Positions 23,901 through 37,200 of a DNA stretch of 64,000 bases are shown piece after piece. Made by a program: the position numbers and the translations under genes. Source of the stretch: Apricaphanius iberus (lineage: Eukaryota > Chordata > Actinopteri > Cyprinodontiformes > Aphaniidae); assembly GCA_028564705.1 (NCBI GenBank), contig JAPXFQ010002738.1, forward strand, positions 372,001 through 436,000, read 5' to 3'. Every line of letters starts with the position of its first letter. Positions within the stretch are counted from its first letter, which is position 1. The notes beneath the pieces are model-generated. The model saw nothing but the letters and a program-made list of their open reading frames with translations. It searched no databases and was not told the origin of the DNA.

Positions 23901-24145
23901 ATGTTGTTCAACTACAAAATGTGTAAGGTAAAAAAGTAGCAATCCTTTAAAGCACAGTAGCTTATGGTGTGTATTTCTAAAACCGTCCAACACAAATAAT
24001 GGAAAATAACATGCTTAAGTCTTTGAACACATTTTTTTGAACACGTTTCCTGTACAAATGAAAAAAGTTATATGATATGCAGAATTTTATGTACACACCA
24101 TTTCACTTTGGGAGTCACAAAACTTAAAGGTCAAAACAGAAATGG

Positions 24146-24170
24146 GATTAGATTAGATTAGATTAGATTA
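24146..24170. repeat. (GATTA)5 microsatellite
   Basis: Five tandem copies of GATTA. Confidence 0.9.
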
Positions 24171-25621
24171 ACATTGAGCAATAGTCACAGCAGCCAAACA
24201 ATTGCATGCAGAACCCACATCCTAAACTCTGAACCCTGAATGACACTGTTATTGGATGACGACAGTGGTGATGTGTATGACAATGGAGTTGTTGCTACGC
24301 CATGACTAGTGCAGGGGATTGTGACAAGGATGTTAAGAAGGAAAGCTCATTTAGAGTCTAGTGAATTTTGATTCTGTGCAGGCCCAGAATTCAACCGTAG
24401 AACCTGACCTACCAAGGACACTCAGGTGAGATTGTTAGACTTACACTAGGCATGAATGCCAGATATTGAATGGGAGCATACAACAAAGAGAGAGAAAGAG
24501 AGAACGTCGCCCCTCTGGTTAAAACGCCAGATACCCTTTAGTGCAAGCTTTTATCTGGCAGACCTTAGTGGCCCACCTGAGAGCAAAACCAGCTGGGGAG
24601 CAGGGTGTTAAGCTGTTGGCTGTCGCTGTGTCACGTCTGTGTGTTAACAGGAAGCTGATTCTGTGCCACTGCTACGACGCTGCGGCTGCTGTATCTGAGG
24701 GCTTCTGTGAGATGCGTGTTGCAGTTTGATGAGTGATTCTTGCTGCAGTGCGAGAAAGAGGGAGAGGCAGAAAATCCCTTTACATCAGAGCTTCATGTTT
24801 GCAGCTGCTGCTGCCAGCATGGTTGCATACACATCTGCACACAAACAGAGATATGTGTATGTAAGACTTTCTTGTCCAAATGCCTGCACATAATACTAAA
24901 ACACTGCACCCAGTGAGTGGAGAAGTGCTTCAGTGTCCCAGTGCTGCAAGGTAAGGCTCCTCCAATTCAGAAATATGCAACCTGCATGTTAACAACCCCT
25001 GGAGCTCAGCCTCCCTGGGGCACTGTGCCTCTTTACATCAGTTTCCCCACCTCCCTGCTCTCAGTGCACCTATCCTCATTCTATCCACCCATCACTCCGA
25101 TACCTTAACTCACCCCAACTGACTGCAAAATAAACAGGATGAGCTTTTTTGTGCAAAGAAGGTGCAAAAACAACACATGGAGGATTTATATCTACTATGA
25201 GGTTTTTTTAAAGGTTGAAGGAAGTCAAAAACAAATGTGTATCAATGTAACAATGTATCAAATAGGTCTAATACAGGGCAAGGTTTTAGAGATAGTACTG
25301 TTCAGTATTAATATGACAAAAAAATGAAACCGGAAATGAGTATTTATAATGGAAGAAACAGAAAGTAAGCACAAACACTTTTTCACTTCGGAGGGGGAGA
25401 TGGTCAGCGTTCACACAAGAGATGCCATGGTGAGCGAGACGGTATGCAACACAAGAATAACACACCGGCTTTGATACTTATATCCGTCTTTTTAGTGGGA
25501 GGTTGATGAAATTTGCATTTAGATTGAAATGACTTGGGAATGGTCAGGAGACCACAGTGCCGCAGAAGGGAGGAGAGAATCAAGGGAAGAAAGGTGGGAT
25601 TGTGTGTTTGCTGTGCAACAA

Positions 25622-25640
25622 CCCCCCCCCCCCCCCCCCC
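25622..25640. repeat. 19-base C homopolymer
   Basis: Nineteen consecutive C followed by a short CA run. Confidence 0.9.
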
Positions 25641-28600
25641 AACACACACACTGATGTAAAAAGAGACGCAGAAATATATTGTTGTTCCTAAACCTCTGTG
25701 CTTAAGGAAGCAAGTTGAGGCCTGTGCACTACAATTCTCGACTCTCTGTTGACTAGCAGGGCATGGCTGACATTTGCATTGTCCAGAGACTGAGGAGCTA
25801 TGATGAGGAGTAGGTGGGCATTAAACTCAATTTGTGTCTTATTCACATTCAAAAGGCCCCGCTCAATTTTCTAAACGATTTAGTGAGGCCTGCACGACTG
25901 AAGGAGAGAGATCACGTGCCATTTTACTAATATAGAGCCCTGCCCTCCTAATGGAGGTGAAAACAAACAGTTAATTTCTCCTCATGCAATATTGATCCTA
26001 TTCTTGTATATAGTTCCACTCTTCAACAATTTCCCTTTTGGAAAATGTATAGTTTGTATGTTGTAATAAGTTGTACTTCTTTGCAAAATCATTCACACCC
26101 CTTGATTTCTTATTGATATACTTCAAATCTTTGTAAAAATGTGGCAAGGATTTACAATTTGCAATCAAAATTCTTGCTCATACTAATTTAACAGCAACAA
26201 ACTTCCAAAATCCATCACAGTGTATTTTCATTTCAATTTAAAGCACATTTTTCCTATATTACAAAGTTTATATCATTCGTTCGGAATAAAATGTATAACC
26301 ACCACCAGTACTACATTTCTTTCATTAAAAATGTACTTTTTATTGTTGATATAAAGTACATGTTGATAAAAAGTACATGCTGAAGCTGCTGTTTGTAATG
26401 TGAAAAAACATGGAAATGTTAAACGGTAGGAATGCCTTTTCACAGTGGCGCAGTTTGCAAAGCCTTTAACCCTTAAAAGCGAAGTTATTCCTCAACTCAT
26501 AAAACACATTATGTAAAACAATCTCTATATTCAAGGTCAGTTCTTGAAACATATCTTAAGTTCTAAATGATACTGTTGTACATATAATTAAAATGTTCTA
26601 GTAAACTTCAACTAGTTTGTCCACATCATTTAGGGGCAGTTTTGCCACATCTTAAACATTTTGTAGCCAGTAAACATGGCAAGCTTTTTCTAGAGTACAA
26701 GAATGCCACCTAGTGTTAATATTCTATAAATGCAACGGGCTCAACCTCAACTCCGGTGACAAAAACACACATGACAGCTGACTGGTCTTCCTGTTTGGTT
26801 TCGGCTTTAGGAAATCGTTTGGAAGTTATTTGCCTGCACCCTGTCATGTCCTGAAAAATAAAGTGTTTTTTTTAGACAAGTCAGTCAAGTCAAAGTCAAA
26901 TCAAAGTATTTTAACAAAAAGCACAATACCAGACGACGTGCTAGACAAACAAATTGAGAAAGAAACTAATAATAAAAATACAAGAAAATACATGGCATAA
27001 AAGTACAATATAAATACTAAAAGTGATATATACAATTTTTTAAAAGTGTCACCAGGCCGATAAAACAGAAGTCAGTCACCAAAAGCTAAACTAAAAATAA
27101 ATGGGCAAAACTAAAGACAAACAAAAGACCTAATTCAGGAAGTATTTTTAAATCTGGATGTCTCAATTTGAACCTTTATTGTAACAAATTTGCATGAGTA
27201 AGAGCAAATCAAAGCGTAGAATACATTTCCTCATTTGAAAAAGGTTTTCAAATTAAATTCAAATAAACCAAATCAAAGAAGTTCTACATTTGTGCCTTCG
27301 TGTCACAGTTGATCTCATAAGACTGAGTGTTGCTCATTATGGCCCAATTGAATGCTAAATATGAAATGTTTGCTATGCTGAATCCCTCTTCAAAAGGAGA
27401 TAGTGGATTTTTACAATCTCTAAGCATTAAATTATGTTAATGTGGGCTTGTGGAGGAGACATCCATTAAAATAGAGATAAGATTGAATTAAGTGTTATTA
27501 GCAATTTACAAAGCCAGATACCCTTGGAGGATTTTATAATCTCTCATGTAAAATAATTTTAATCCTCTATGTCAATATAATCCTGCTGATATTATTGAAC
27601 AGACCCGTGATGACAGGCAGATATTACTGTTCTCCCTCAGAGAGGCTAACTTAATATCACCTGGTGGAAGGGCATGTGTGTATATGTGTGCATGTGCATA
27701 CAAATGTGTGAGAGTAGAGAGAAAATGAGTGCCTAAAGAAATAATGGGGGGGTGCAAAATCAAATGTAGCATTAAAAAGGCCCCAGAGAAGAAATCGCTC
27801 TAAACTGCCTGCATATTTACATTACCAGTCTATGAATCAAACATCACAGATGCTTATGTACACATATTAATATTGCATTTCAAATATTAGTATGTCTCCA
27901 AGAGACAGTGCAGAGGGACATTGTTTTACAGGAGAAGGAAAACTTTGCGAATTTGAAAAGTCTCTGGAAAATGTTCCATGTTGTTCCATGTGAGGCTATT
28001 TCTCCTTTTTAAACTTGAGTAAGACATTAATACCACTATCTACAAATCTCTCAGTGGACTACATCTAACTTGTAATTCATTACAGGCAATGCTGCTTTTC
28101 CAAAGAGAAATAATGGAAAGTAGGACATGATTAAATGTCTTGAAGGAAATTTTAAACCACTCCTTGAAGGCTTAGCGACCTCCCCTCATATCTCCATAAT
28201 GGGGCTTCATTTCTTTAAAGTCACAGGCTAATGGTCAAATCACCATGTGAATACATCCACTGTGGTGTGTTGTGTAAGCTGTGTTACATTTATATCATCA
28301 ATTCTGTACGAGGATCATTGCACGGGTTAATGGGGAAAGAGATTCATTCACTGGAGGCTGTGCTGGTTGCCAGCAGGTGTCAGTGTAGCCCTCAAACCAC
28401 TCTGCAGCTTCCAGTAAGCAACACTGAACCTTGCATGGAATACAGAGGGGAGCGGCCTGCAGTGGACTGGCCAGCCAGAGCCGCACTGCATCAAACACAA
28501 GGTGGGTAAATTGCTATTAATCAGCAAGAGTGGACTTGTTTGAGAAGTGTGACATGGCCTTGTGGGGTATTTTTGGAACCTTTGGCCAGCAGGAGTCTCC

Positions 28601-29739
28601 TCAGTCATTAACTATAACTCATTTCTTCCCATCAGAGGATGTCAGAAAGTGGGAACATAAATCTGCTCCACATTCTGGGGCATGAATTGGGAACATTTGG
28701 ACTTTAAAAGTCATAAACCTTCTTCCCTGTCACATCTACAGAAGTCTTTTAATTAGAGACGAGAGGTGAGAAGAAGACAACAAATTTGAGTTTGATGATC
28801 TTTTTTCAGTCTCATCTTTCCTCTTGAAGGTTATGTGCCACGTACAAACATTTAACTACTCCTGGATTTTACTCGTTACCAGTGGCTACATGAAGAACAA
28901 GGTTTCTATTTTAAGCTGATTACCTAAAGTGATCTAGTTAATTATGAACAATGGTCATAATAAAGACCCCATGCAGTATGTATAATGCTTGTGAAAGATT
29001 GATGAAGAGTCTAAGGGCATCACTGGCAATCTATTACAGTTACATGATCTGTCTTTGTATGTAAAAACTGCAATAGGGATATGTGTAATAAGATTTGTAC
29101 TAGGATTTTTTAATTTATTTAACAGCAGTGCTTCCTTCTCTCTTCTGTATGATCCATTGAAATGAGTGTTATAGCAATAAAGCATAAAATTAATGTTAAA
29201 TTCTGCAGGCCCTTGCCCCTTGAATCGCATCTAACTTGTCTTGTTACTAACACAAAAAGTGGTAAAAAACAAATACTGTATTTGAGACAAAAGAAAAAAA
29301 TGATCGCTGGTGTTACAAATGTTATTTTGGCCTTGTGAAGATCAATTTTTCTGAAATTGTTTTATTTTCAAGGCATAGTGGATGCAGCTGCAATATTACC
29401 ATATAAGGTAATTGAAATGTACTGCACAACAGTCAAGCTACAATACAGTAAAATCTACAATACACACAAATTAGTTCTATTTGTTTTGTCTGTTCCAAAA
29501 GGAAACAGCTTAAGCTCAGACATCAGCAGGGTAAATAGCTAAGAATGGGCTAAGCTATAAGAGAACTGTGCTCCTGCATATTTCAAAGACAAAGCTGTTT
29601 TAATTTCACTAGCATCTTTATGGACTTCTCTCTGGTTGCTCCTGCTTTTCACAGAGTGCAGACACATGACTGTTCACTTAATTGATCTCTATAAACTATC
29701 CAAGGTATATCCATGTGTGTACATGGTTGTTTGTGCATG

Positions 29740-29885
29740 TGTCTCTATGTTGTCCTGTGATGGAAATGTGTAGGGTGTACCAAGCACCCAACCACACACC
29801 CACGCAGCAAGTGCTGCCTGGAGATAAGCACAAGCCCCCATAGATTTCGCAAGGACAAGCAGCTATGGATGGATGGATAGACAGA
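29740..29885 (+). repeat. SINE-like interspersed repeat, 3' part
   Basis: 'tgtgatggaaatgtgtaggg' through 'gctatggatggatggata' is the degenerate 3' half of the repeat described at 21130-21400, ending in the usual GGAT tail. Confidence 0.5.
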
Positions 29886-30719
29886 TCTTTGAACGTTGTG
29901 TTCCTCTCTTAAATCTTTCAATTACTGATCTTTTTTAGGGGACCTTTGATTGCCACTGACTGTGCATGTTGGTTTTCATTTTCCATGTAAAAAAGCAAAA
30001 AAATATTAGGGGGCATTATATACTGTATCTGCGTTAATATTAAAATCAGTCAATGTTTGTCATTTTTTAAACATATTGATTTCAGTTCATAAATAAAACT
30101 GTGTCGATATGAACTAAGTATGTTTATTTCCATCTTGTTGCCGTTTATGTATGTGTTTTAGGAAAGGGAGTGGAAAGGTTGGCCATGTGCTATTTGTTTG
30201 GGCGTGTGAATGTGATGTCAAACAGGACTGGGGGCGGGCGTTTAAGTGAAGCAGAGTAATCATGTCAGTGTGGTCAGTTTTACATGATCTTGAAAGGGTG
30301 CGGGAACACATCAAATTCTTATTGGCCATAATAGCAATATTAATATTAGGTATCAATATGGACCCAATTTCTACATTTTAGTATATCCGTAAACATAACC
30401 AAACTCCTGTAGCGACCCCCACAAACGATGTTATCAAACATTACTAAATTGAGTTTAGGTGTTAGCAGGTTCCCCAATTCCTCCATGATGAGCAGTAGCT
30501 ATGCACAATGCTGTAATGTTAGTATTTGGCTTTAAAGTGCTTTACAACAATAGCTTTGTTTGGTCTCTTAAATGTTTCCTGGAACTATTCATCAACAGTT
30601 TCTGACTTCCGTCTTTTGCATATTAAAGCAACTTTTCTGATGTTTGTTTATTACTAACTTACAAATCTTTGCAGCTCATGTTATGATCATTCTTTTTCAC
30701 TCATTTACTTATTTGTTAG
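29886..30719. other. No gene recognised
   Basis: AT-rich; the 80-codon minus frame at 30114-30356 has no recognised domain. Confidence 0.5.
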
Positions 30720-30930
30720 CAACATGTTTGTGGTACTGGGGTTAGATCCCTTTTTTCTGTGGAGAAGAGTCTTAATTATTTATGGCAAGGTGTTGGAAAC
30801 ATTTCTCTGAAATTTTGCTCCATAATTAAATTGTGCAGAATTTTGTCTGTACATCTGTAATGTGAATCTGCCAGACTATTGGACCAAGATCTGGTGACTG
30901 TGGAGACAATTGTAGTAATGTAACTTGCAA
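30720..30930. mobile_element. Small piece of Tc1-like repeat
   Basis: 'aagatctggtgactgtggag' (about 30886-30905), preceded by 'ttagatccc' and 'ggaaacatttctctgaaatt', matches the wording of the fish Tc1-like family seen at 4350-5530. Confidence 0.45.
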
Positions 30931-31112
30931 GTTACTAGACATGTATATGGAATAACAACAAAAAACAACTTTCCTAAATAAAAGTATTTATTAACAAAAA
31001 AAAACCAACTTCAAAATACTTTGATCAACAAAATCATTGAACTAGCAACACATGCAACCTAACTACTACATAAGAGAAAAATATATAATAAAAACTAACT
31101 AAAAGTAAACAT

Positions 31113-31212
31113 GGATGCACAGTGGAAAAGATGGTAGCACTGTTGCCTTGCAGCAAGAAGGTCTTGGGTTTGAAACTCTGCTTGGAGTTTGAATGTTCTC
31201 CCTATGCATGCA
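31113..31212 (+). repeat. SINE-like repeat, 5' part
   Basis: 'gatggtagcactgttgcctt', 'gcagcaagaaggtcttgggt' and 'ttgaaactctg' contain tRNA-like A- and B-box wording. This is the 5' half of the repeat described at 21130-21400. Confidence 0.55.
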
Positions 31213-31877
31213 ATGACACTGAACCCACTGTCCTCTGTCCTTAATGTTCAAAAATCTCCTTGGTCCAACATCTTCTAACTCTTGAAGCCTTGCTGTTATT
31301 CTGATAATCATTTTAACTGGAATTATCATCATCAAGTTAAATAAGGCAGCAGAAGTATTTCTGTTTCTGTTGTTTAAGAGGTAATGCAAATTAATTTGAA
31401 TTTTTCTTCCAGTGAATAGACTATTTCTGATTTTGATTGTATTGTAACATGACGTCTGACTGTCTAAAAGGATTTAACGTAAAAGGGAAGTTTGGTAGTT
31501 TATCTGTATGGAACGCCAAAATGTTCAAAATTAAATAAATAAATACAACATTATGAAATAAATATCAGCATGAATAAATATTGAATAAAAATATAATGTG
31601 ACAATGAAATCATTAAAAACTGAAATCATTTCAAATGCAACGCCAATTTTTTGAAATATTTTTTCATAATTTTTAATTTTAGATTATACATTTCTATAAT
31701 ATATATATATATATTTATATATCATTAAATATTTATGTCACTGCAATTTACTTCAGACAAGACATTTTTATTTAATTACCTCAGTTTTTACTCCAATCTC
31801 TTTTTTTTCCCAAAGTCAGGTTTTATTTCATAATGAGGTTTTTCATAATGGTATTTATTTCAAAAAGTCATTTAAGA

Positions 31878-32640
31878 AATTAAGTTGTCCGTCAGCCAAT
31901 CAGAATCAGCGGTTGAGACCTGGATGCTGATTGGCTGGAACTAAGATTAGTCTTCCTGGATAGCCATTGTTGTGGCTCTGTGAGCAGCTAGCAGCATGCT
32001 AAGTAAAGGGTCGGAGCTGCAGGAACTTTGTTCAGCTCTGGTTGCTCTAACAGGTCATATTGAGAGGAATAACTTATCATGAACCGTTTCAGAGACCCAT
32101 CTTGATTCGTCTGGATGATATAATCTGAAACGATCCCAGGTTCAGCTCTCAGCTGTCTGACAGTAGCACTGGAGTTCTGCTGTTATCTTTTCTGTTTTGT
32201 CCAGCACAACTAGGAGGAGATGGGAGAGGAAGCCCTGGTATGTTGTTAGCTACAGTCAGTTAAAGGGAGATTATTTAAACGTGTTCTGTGTTATTTCTGA
32301 AATGTTTTAATGATCTTACCAAACAGCCGACCTGGGTCTCTTTCCCCAGTCTAATCGTAGGCATGGCGCCCTGAGCAGCTTTACACCTAGAACACTGGAG
32401 CAGAACCGGCTGCTTGGATTAGACATCCCCATTACAAAAGTGATCAAATATTCTGCCAGTATTATAAGAATTATAAAGCCATAGATAAAATCCTAAAGGC
32501 ATTAAATTCAATAACAATATTAAACGACTTTAGCCGGTCCTCGCCATTTTCCTTCTGGAGTAACATCATGTTTAAGCACCAACCAATCAGCATCAAGGTC
32601 CCAACAGCTAATTCTGATTGGCTGGCTAAGACATTATGTT
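31878..32640. other. Interior of the long-TIR element
   Basis: The non-coding core has inverted 'ccaatcag' motifs at both sides (31896-31940 and 32583-32626). No open frame of note. Confidence 0.5.
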
Positions 32641-32650
32641 AAATAGCATT
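32641..32650. repeat. L1 target-site duplication, left copy
   Basis: 'aaatagcatt' is repeated exactly at 37724-37733, directly after the L1 poly(A). The first three A of the right copy could belong to the tail, so 7 bp is the unambiguous length. Confidence 0.85.
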
Positions 32651-32651
32651 A

Positions 32652-34238
32652 ATTGAGTTAATAAAATCTTACTCAAGAGTTTCAGACTATTCCATAAATT
32701 GGTTAAAATCTACAGTCCTTCCTATCAACTGTTCTTACCAGAGTCCTGTTGCTTTACAGCTCCGGTCGGGAAATATTACATATCTAGGTATCCATATCTC
32801 ACCAAGACTGGCAGACTTATCTAAGCTAAACTACGTCCCACTTTTAAAAAAAGTGGAAGATGATCTGGCAAGATGGAAATCCCTTCCAATATCACTTATT
32901 GGAAGGGTAGCTACAATAAAAATGATGGTTTTGCCTAGAATCAATTATTTATTCTCAATGATCCCAAGCAAACCATCACCTGATTGGTTTAGATCTCTGG
33001 ACTCTTCTGTTTCTAAATTCCTTTGGAAAGATAAACCCCCACGTATCAGCTTAAAAACACTACAGAAGTCCAAAGATAAAGGAGGTCTAGACCTACCAAA
33101 CTTTCGTCATTATTTCTTAGCCAACAGACTCCAATACACATCAAGATGGGTAAAACACAGTTATATCGATGAGTGCTGGGTAGATGTAGAACAGACACTA
33201 TGCAATAAGATAAAACTTTCAGATCTACCTTTTGTTAGCTCAAATATAAAACAAAATGAATGTTTCAAAAGTATAAATATCAGCTCCTCTCTGACAGCTT
33301 GGTGGGAATTTCTTAAAATGACAAAGACCTCACTAGTCCCATGCAGGCGTACACCCATCTGGAATAACCCGGATATCTTACAAAAAAAATGCATGATTAA
33401 CTTTCCAGGCTGGAGTTGTAAAGGAATTGAATACCTGGAGCATATATTTGATGGAACAGACTTTATCCCCTTTAATACATTGGTTACACAATTCGGAATT
33501 AACAAGAATAAATTCTTAGAATACCAACAAATTAAATCAATTATAAAAAATAAATTTAGGCTCAATACAGTTGATTTACAAATTCCAGGAAAAGTTTTAG
33601 ACTTCCTTAATCTTAACCCTCCCAAACTGCTATCTAAAATATACAAAACATTAAATAGAATAGATGAATCAATAGCCCTTCCTATTTCAAAATGGGAGAT
33701 GGACTTGTCCATCTCAATAGACCAAAACCTCTGGTCTCAAATTTCATTAAGAACCTTCAAATTTCTTAAGAATCCTAATCTACGATTAATACAATATAAA
33801 ATCCTTCATAGAGTGCATTATACAGGGCAACGGATGTTCAAGATGGGTTATACGCCGTCTGATACCTGTTTACAATGTACAAGCAATCTACCAGACAATT
33901 ATATTCATGCTCTTTGGTTCTGCCCACCTGTTAAGAAATATTGGTACCAGATATGTGAAGATCTATCAAAGTGTCTGAAATGTAATATCACACCTGCTCC
34001 CAGAGTTTGCTTGCTGGGAAATATAGATGAAGTTACCATGGATACAAAGTCTATGCAATTATTTTACATCGCCTTATGCATCGCTAAGAAAAATATCCTC
34101 TTGAACTGGAAAAATAAAAATACTCTGAATATTAATCAATATAGAGATCTCCTTCTGGATTACATTGGTCTAGAAACGGCATCTGCCTCCACATCTGATC
34201 AATCTTTCTGGTCACCCTTGATCAGTTCCATCACCTAG
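32652..34238 (+). pseudogene. L1 ORF2 C-terminal part (truncated)
   Basis: An uninterrupted frame of 528 codons encodes the part of L1 ORF2 that follows the reverse transcriptase active site. There is no native start: the frame begins at the insertion junction, and the first usable codon in it is GTG at 32853. Recognisable pieces are DYSINWLKSTVLP and ITYLGIHISPRL near the start, INYLFSMIPSKP, FLWKDKPPRI and KGGLDLPNF (32960-33100), and a C-terminal zinc-knuckle-like C-x2-C...H...C in CLQC/YIHALWFC (about 33870-33925). These fit the L1 clade. Catalytic domains are missing, so no activity is expected. The unbroken frame suggests a fairly recent insertion. The 183-codon minus frame at 33161-33712 is a shadow. 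Confidence 0.85.
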
Positions 34239-37200
34239 TGGGGTCGGGCCCTTGATTCCGTTCTGTGGGACACGGTTGCCGATGTGGAGCTTAAGGGTTG
34301 GTGGTGACTGCGGGGAGGTCCTTGGGGGTGGGTCCGCTTGCGGTTCGGCGATAGGTGCCGAGACCCTCGCCTGGGGTGGGACTTTGGGGTCTTTGTGTGG
34401 TGACTCCTAGTGGCTGCATGCGGCGCCTTAGAGGGGTCGTGCTGGCGGACACGGGTTACTGGCCTGGTGCTGTGCTGCTCTGGGGGGGTCTGGACTGGGC
34501 CTGGGGCTCGGGGTTCTGGGGCGGCGCGCCCCCCGGCTGGGGCCCTGGCGGGGCTTGGCCGGGGGGGGCCGCTGCCGTCGGTGCCGGCTGGGGGGGGGCT
34601 GTGGTCAGCCGGTGGTTGGCGGGCGCTGCTGCCCTTTCCATCTCCCCGGGCTGGTTCCTGTCGCTTGCTCCCCGGTGGCCGCTTGCCGCGTCCGGGCGTC
34701 GGCGAGAGGCCGTGGCGGGTGGCCGGCGTCTCCGGGCCCGATCGGCTATATTGACACTGGACATGGCTCCTGGGTCTTGGTCTTAGCCCTCGCGGGGGTG
34801 CTGGGGTGGGGGGCTCTGGCCGGTGTTGGTCGGCCTCCACGGTGACTGACCAGTTGGTGGGGTGTGGGCTGGTGGGTGGACGTGCTGGGTTCTGTTGCCA
34901 CCCGGCCATCGGGCGGTAGTAGCAAGGCTGGAGGATGTCGGCCTGGGGATTGGCCGCCCGGGACTTCGGTCTGCTCACGGGCCTGGCGCGGCATGTCCGG
35001 GGTACCCGAGTCGGTGGTGCGCCGGGTTCCGGCCTCGGCCCGGGGGTCCTCGGACGCTGGCGGTGCCTGGGGCGTCTCTTATTGGCGGGGAGGCTTTTTA
35101 CCATCTAGCACAGGCGCTCTTTTTAACGGGGTGCGCTTGGGACGGGAGGGGGGAGGGCGTTGAGGGTGAGGGGGGGCTAAACTCAACCTGGGTGTCTAGT
35201 GACATGTGTTTTGTTAGCAGTGTGAATGTTGGGGAGGATTTAGGTATGCCCCTGGCATGGGGGCTGGTGGATTGCCGGGGCCCCCATGGGGCTCGGCGGT
35301 ACCGCTGCCGTGGGCCCCGACTGGACGTGCTGGGGCCTCCCACCCCTGGTGGATCGGGCCGAACGGGGGTGCCTATTGGAGTCAGCAGGGGAGCTGGCTC
35401 CCTGGGGTTGGCAATGGTCACCCCAGTTATTTTCTCCCCATCCCCATGCCTCTGTCCACCTGCTCCTTCATTCTACCATTCACAAGGCCTTGGGACGTGG
35501 GCACGTCACTGGGGTGCGGGATGGAGCTTCCGTCTTCGCTACCCGGTGGCGGCCTGGGTCCTGATTTTATTGAGCAATTTAGACACTACACTTGCAACAT
35601 TTACAGGGAACGCACATGTAGGGACCTGGCGGTGTGGCGCCACAGGCGCCCACTGGTTAAACGCATCTAGATACTGATGGCCCGGTGGGGGGAGATGGGG
35701 GTACCCGGCAGTATTCCCATGTCCCCCCCCTCTGTTTTAAGTGCACATTAGAACAACACGCAACAACACCACATTGAGCTGGGGGAGAGAGGCTGGGGGG
35801 TCTTTCCACACCCCTGTTCGTTGGACCATCAGGGGTCGGAGCCCGGATAGAACATCACGCCGTCTGGTCGGGGTCCTGGGCTGGTGGGCTGCTCTTGCCG
35901 GTGTGGGGCCTTGGCGGTCTACTTGTCCCCGTCCTGGTGGGCAAAGGGGTCTGTCTCCTGGGTGCAGGGGCAGGGTTCTCTACTGGGGCGTCTGTCCCTG
36001 GGCCTGGGAGTATGGAGTATAGTGTACGTATGGGGGGTATGAATGAGGGTATAGCGTCCTTTTTTCGTATGTCCTGTATTTGTAAGAATGTGTACACATG
36101 AGAGGGAGGGTACGTATGAGTGTCTCTGTCTGTCTATGTCTACCTGTCAGGTTGGGTGTTTGGCTGCTCTCTGGCCTGATGCATCTTCTTCCCTCCCCGT
36201 CACTCCCCGTCGGTGATGGTTGCTCCTGCCCGCTGGTTGATGATGACTCTCGATGCATGGGGCTGGGGGTCCCGGTTGCGGCCCGGCTCGGTCCTGGTGC
36301 ATGTCGGGCGGGTCCTGGGTGGTCCGGTGTGTCGGGCGGCCGCTGTTTCGGGCCGATGTCCTCCTTGGATTGACTGGGGCACCTCTTATGGGGGTGCCGG
36401 GGTTGTAGAATAGGTTGGTGCCGTCCGGTGGATCGGTGGGGACCGTGCCTGGCGCCCAGTCCTCCTGCCGGTTCCAGGACTTCAGCTGGCTGGTCTGTTC
36501 ACCTGGTGGGGCTGTCCGGCATTGGCTGGGCCCCTGATCTTGGCGCCCCACGTGGGGCGGGATCTGGACCCTGGAGCTGGAAGATCTGGATGTCCAGGTG
36601 CCGGCTGGGCGCGGCCTGGGGAGGGCGTACATCCGCTGTGGCTCTTGCTGTGGCTCCCTGGCGTGTGGATGTGTGGAGGCAGGCCGGGTTGTTGGCGGTG
36701 GGTACTGGTCCGGGGTGGCGGCGGCGTGTGTTGTCCGTCGGTTGGCTGCGGGTCCTCCTTGCCTGCGGCGGCGGCGGGGGGCCCTTGTCGGCTGGTCCCT
36801 GGTTGGGGCCCCGCTGGGGGGCGGGGTGCCCCTGGTCCCCGTGGCCTCCGGTTCCTGGTCCGGGCCCGCCCTGGCGTAGCCGGTTACCGGCGGAGCCCGT
36901 GGGCTCGTCACTGCGATCTCTCGGGCCCCAGCATCGCGGCTGGTGGGTGCTCCCCTGGGACTTCCATCTGTTCCTCTCTTGGTGGGTGATCGACCCTGCG
37001 CTGATCCGCCTGTGGACTCTGTACTCTGTGGGACGCTGGATGCATACATCTCTTGCCTCCTCCATGTCTGTGCCGATTCCTGTAGGACGGATTGACGGTT
37101 CCTTACACCAGCTATCAATCACTTGCATGGGGAAACCTTATTCAGACCTGCATGCTCGCACACACATAGGTGTGGGGACATAGGTGAGGACGGACATATC

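Larger units (their letters stand above)
23901..29739. other. 5.8 kb without a recognised gene
   Basis: AT-rich intergenic or intronic DNA with minor simple repeats. The piece at 26085-26300 ('cattcacaccccttgattt') may be another Tc1 scrap. A frame at 28231-28509 (+) ends at a donor-like 'CACAAG|gtgggt' near 28501, but no convincing acceptor or domain accompanies it. The frames at 25404-25649 and 27572-27772 contain simple repeats. Confidence 0.4.

Noticed and set aside
28231..28509. Plus-strand exon ending at CACAAG|gtgggt
   Set aside because: The donor looks acceptable, but the reading is not protein-like enough, the acceptor is unclear and there is no partner exon.
33161..33712. 183-codon minus frame
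   Set aside because: It lies antisense to the clearly recognisable L1 ORF2 frame.
34235..37118. Long proline/arginine-rich frames on the minus strand and glycine/tryptophan-rich frames on the plus strand
   Set aside because: They follow from the extreme G/C strand bias of the L1 3' region, overlap in several frames at once, have no domain, and lie inside the L1 target duplication.
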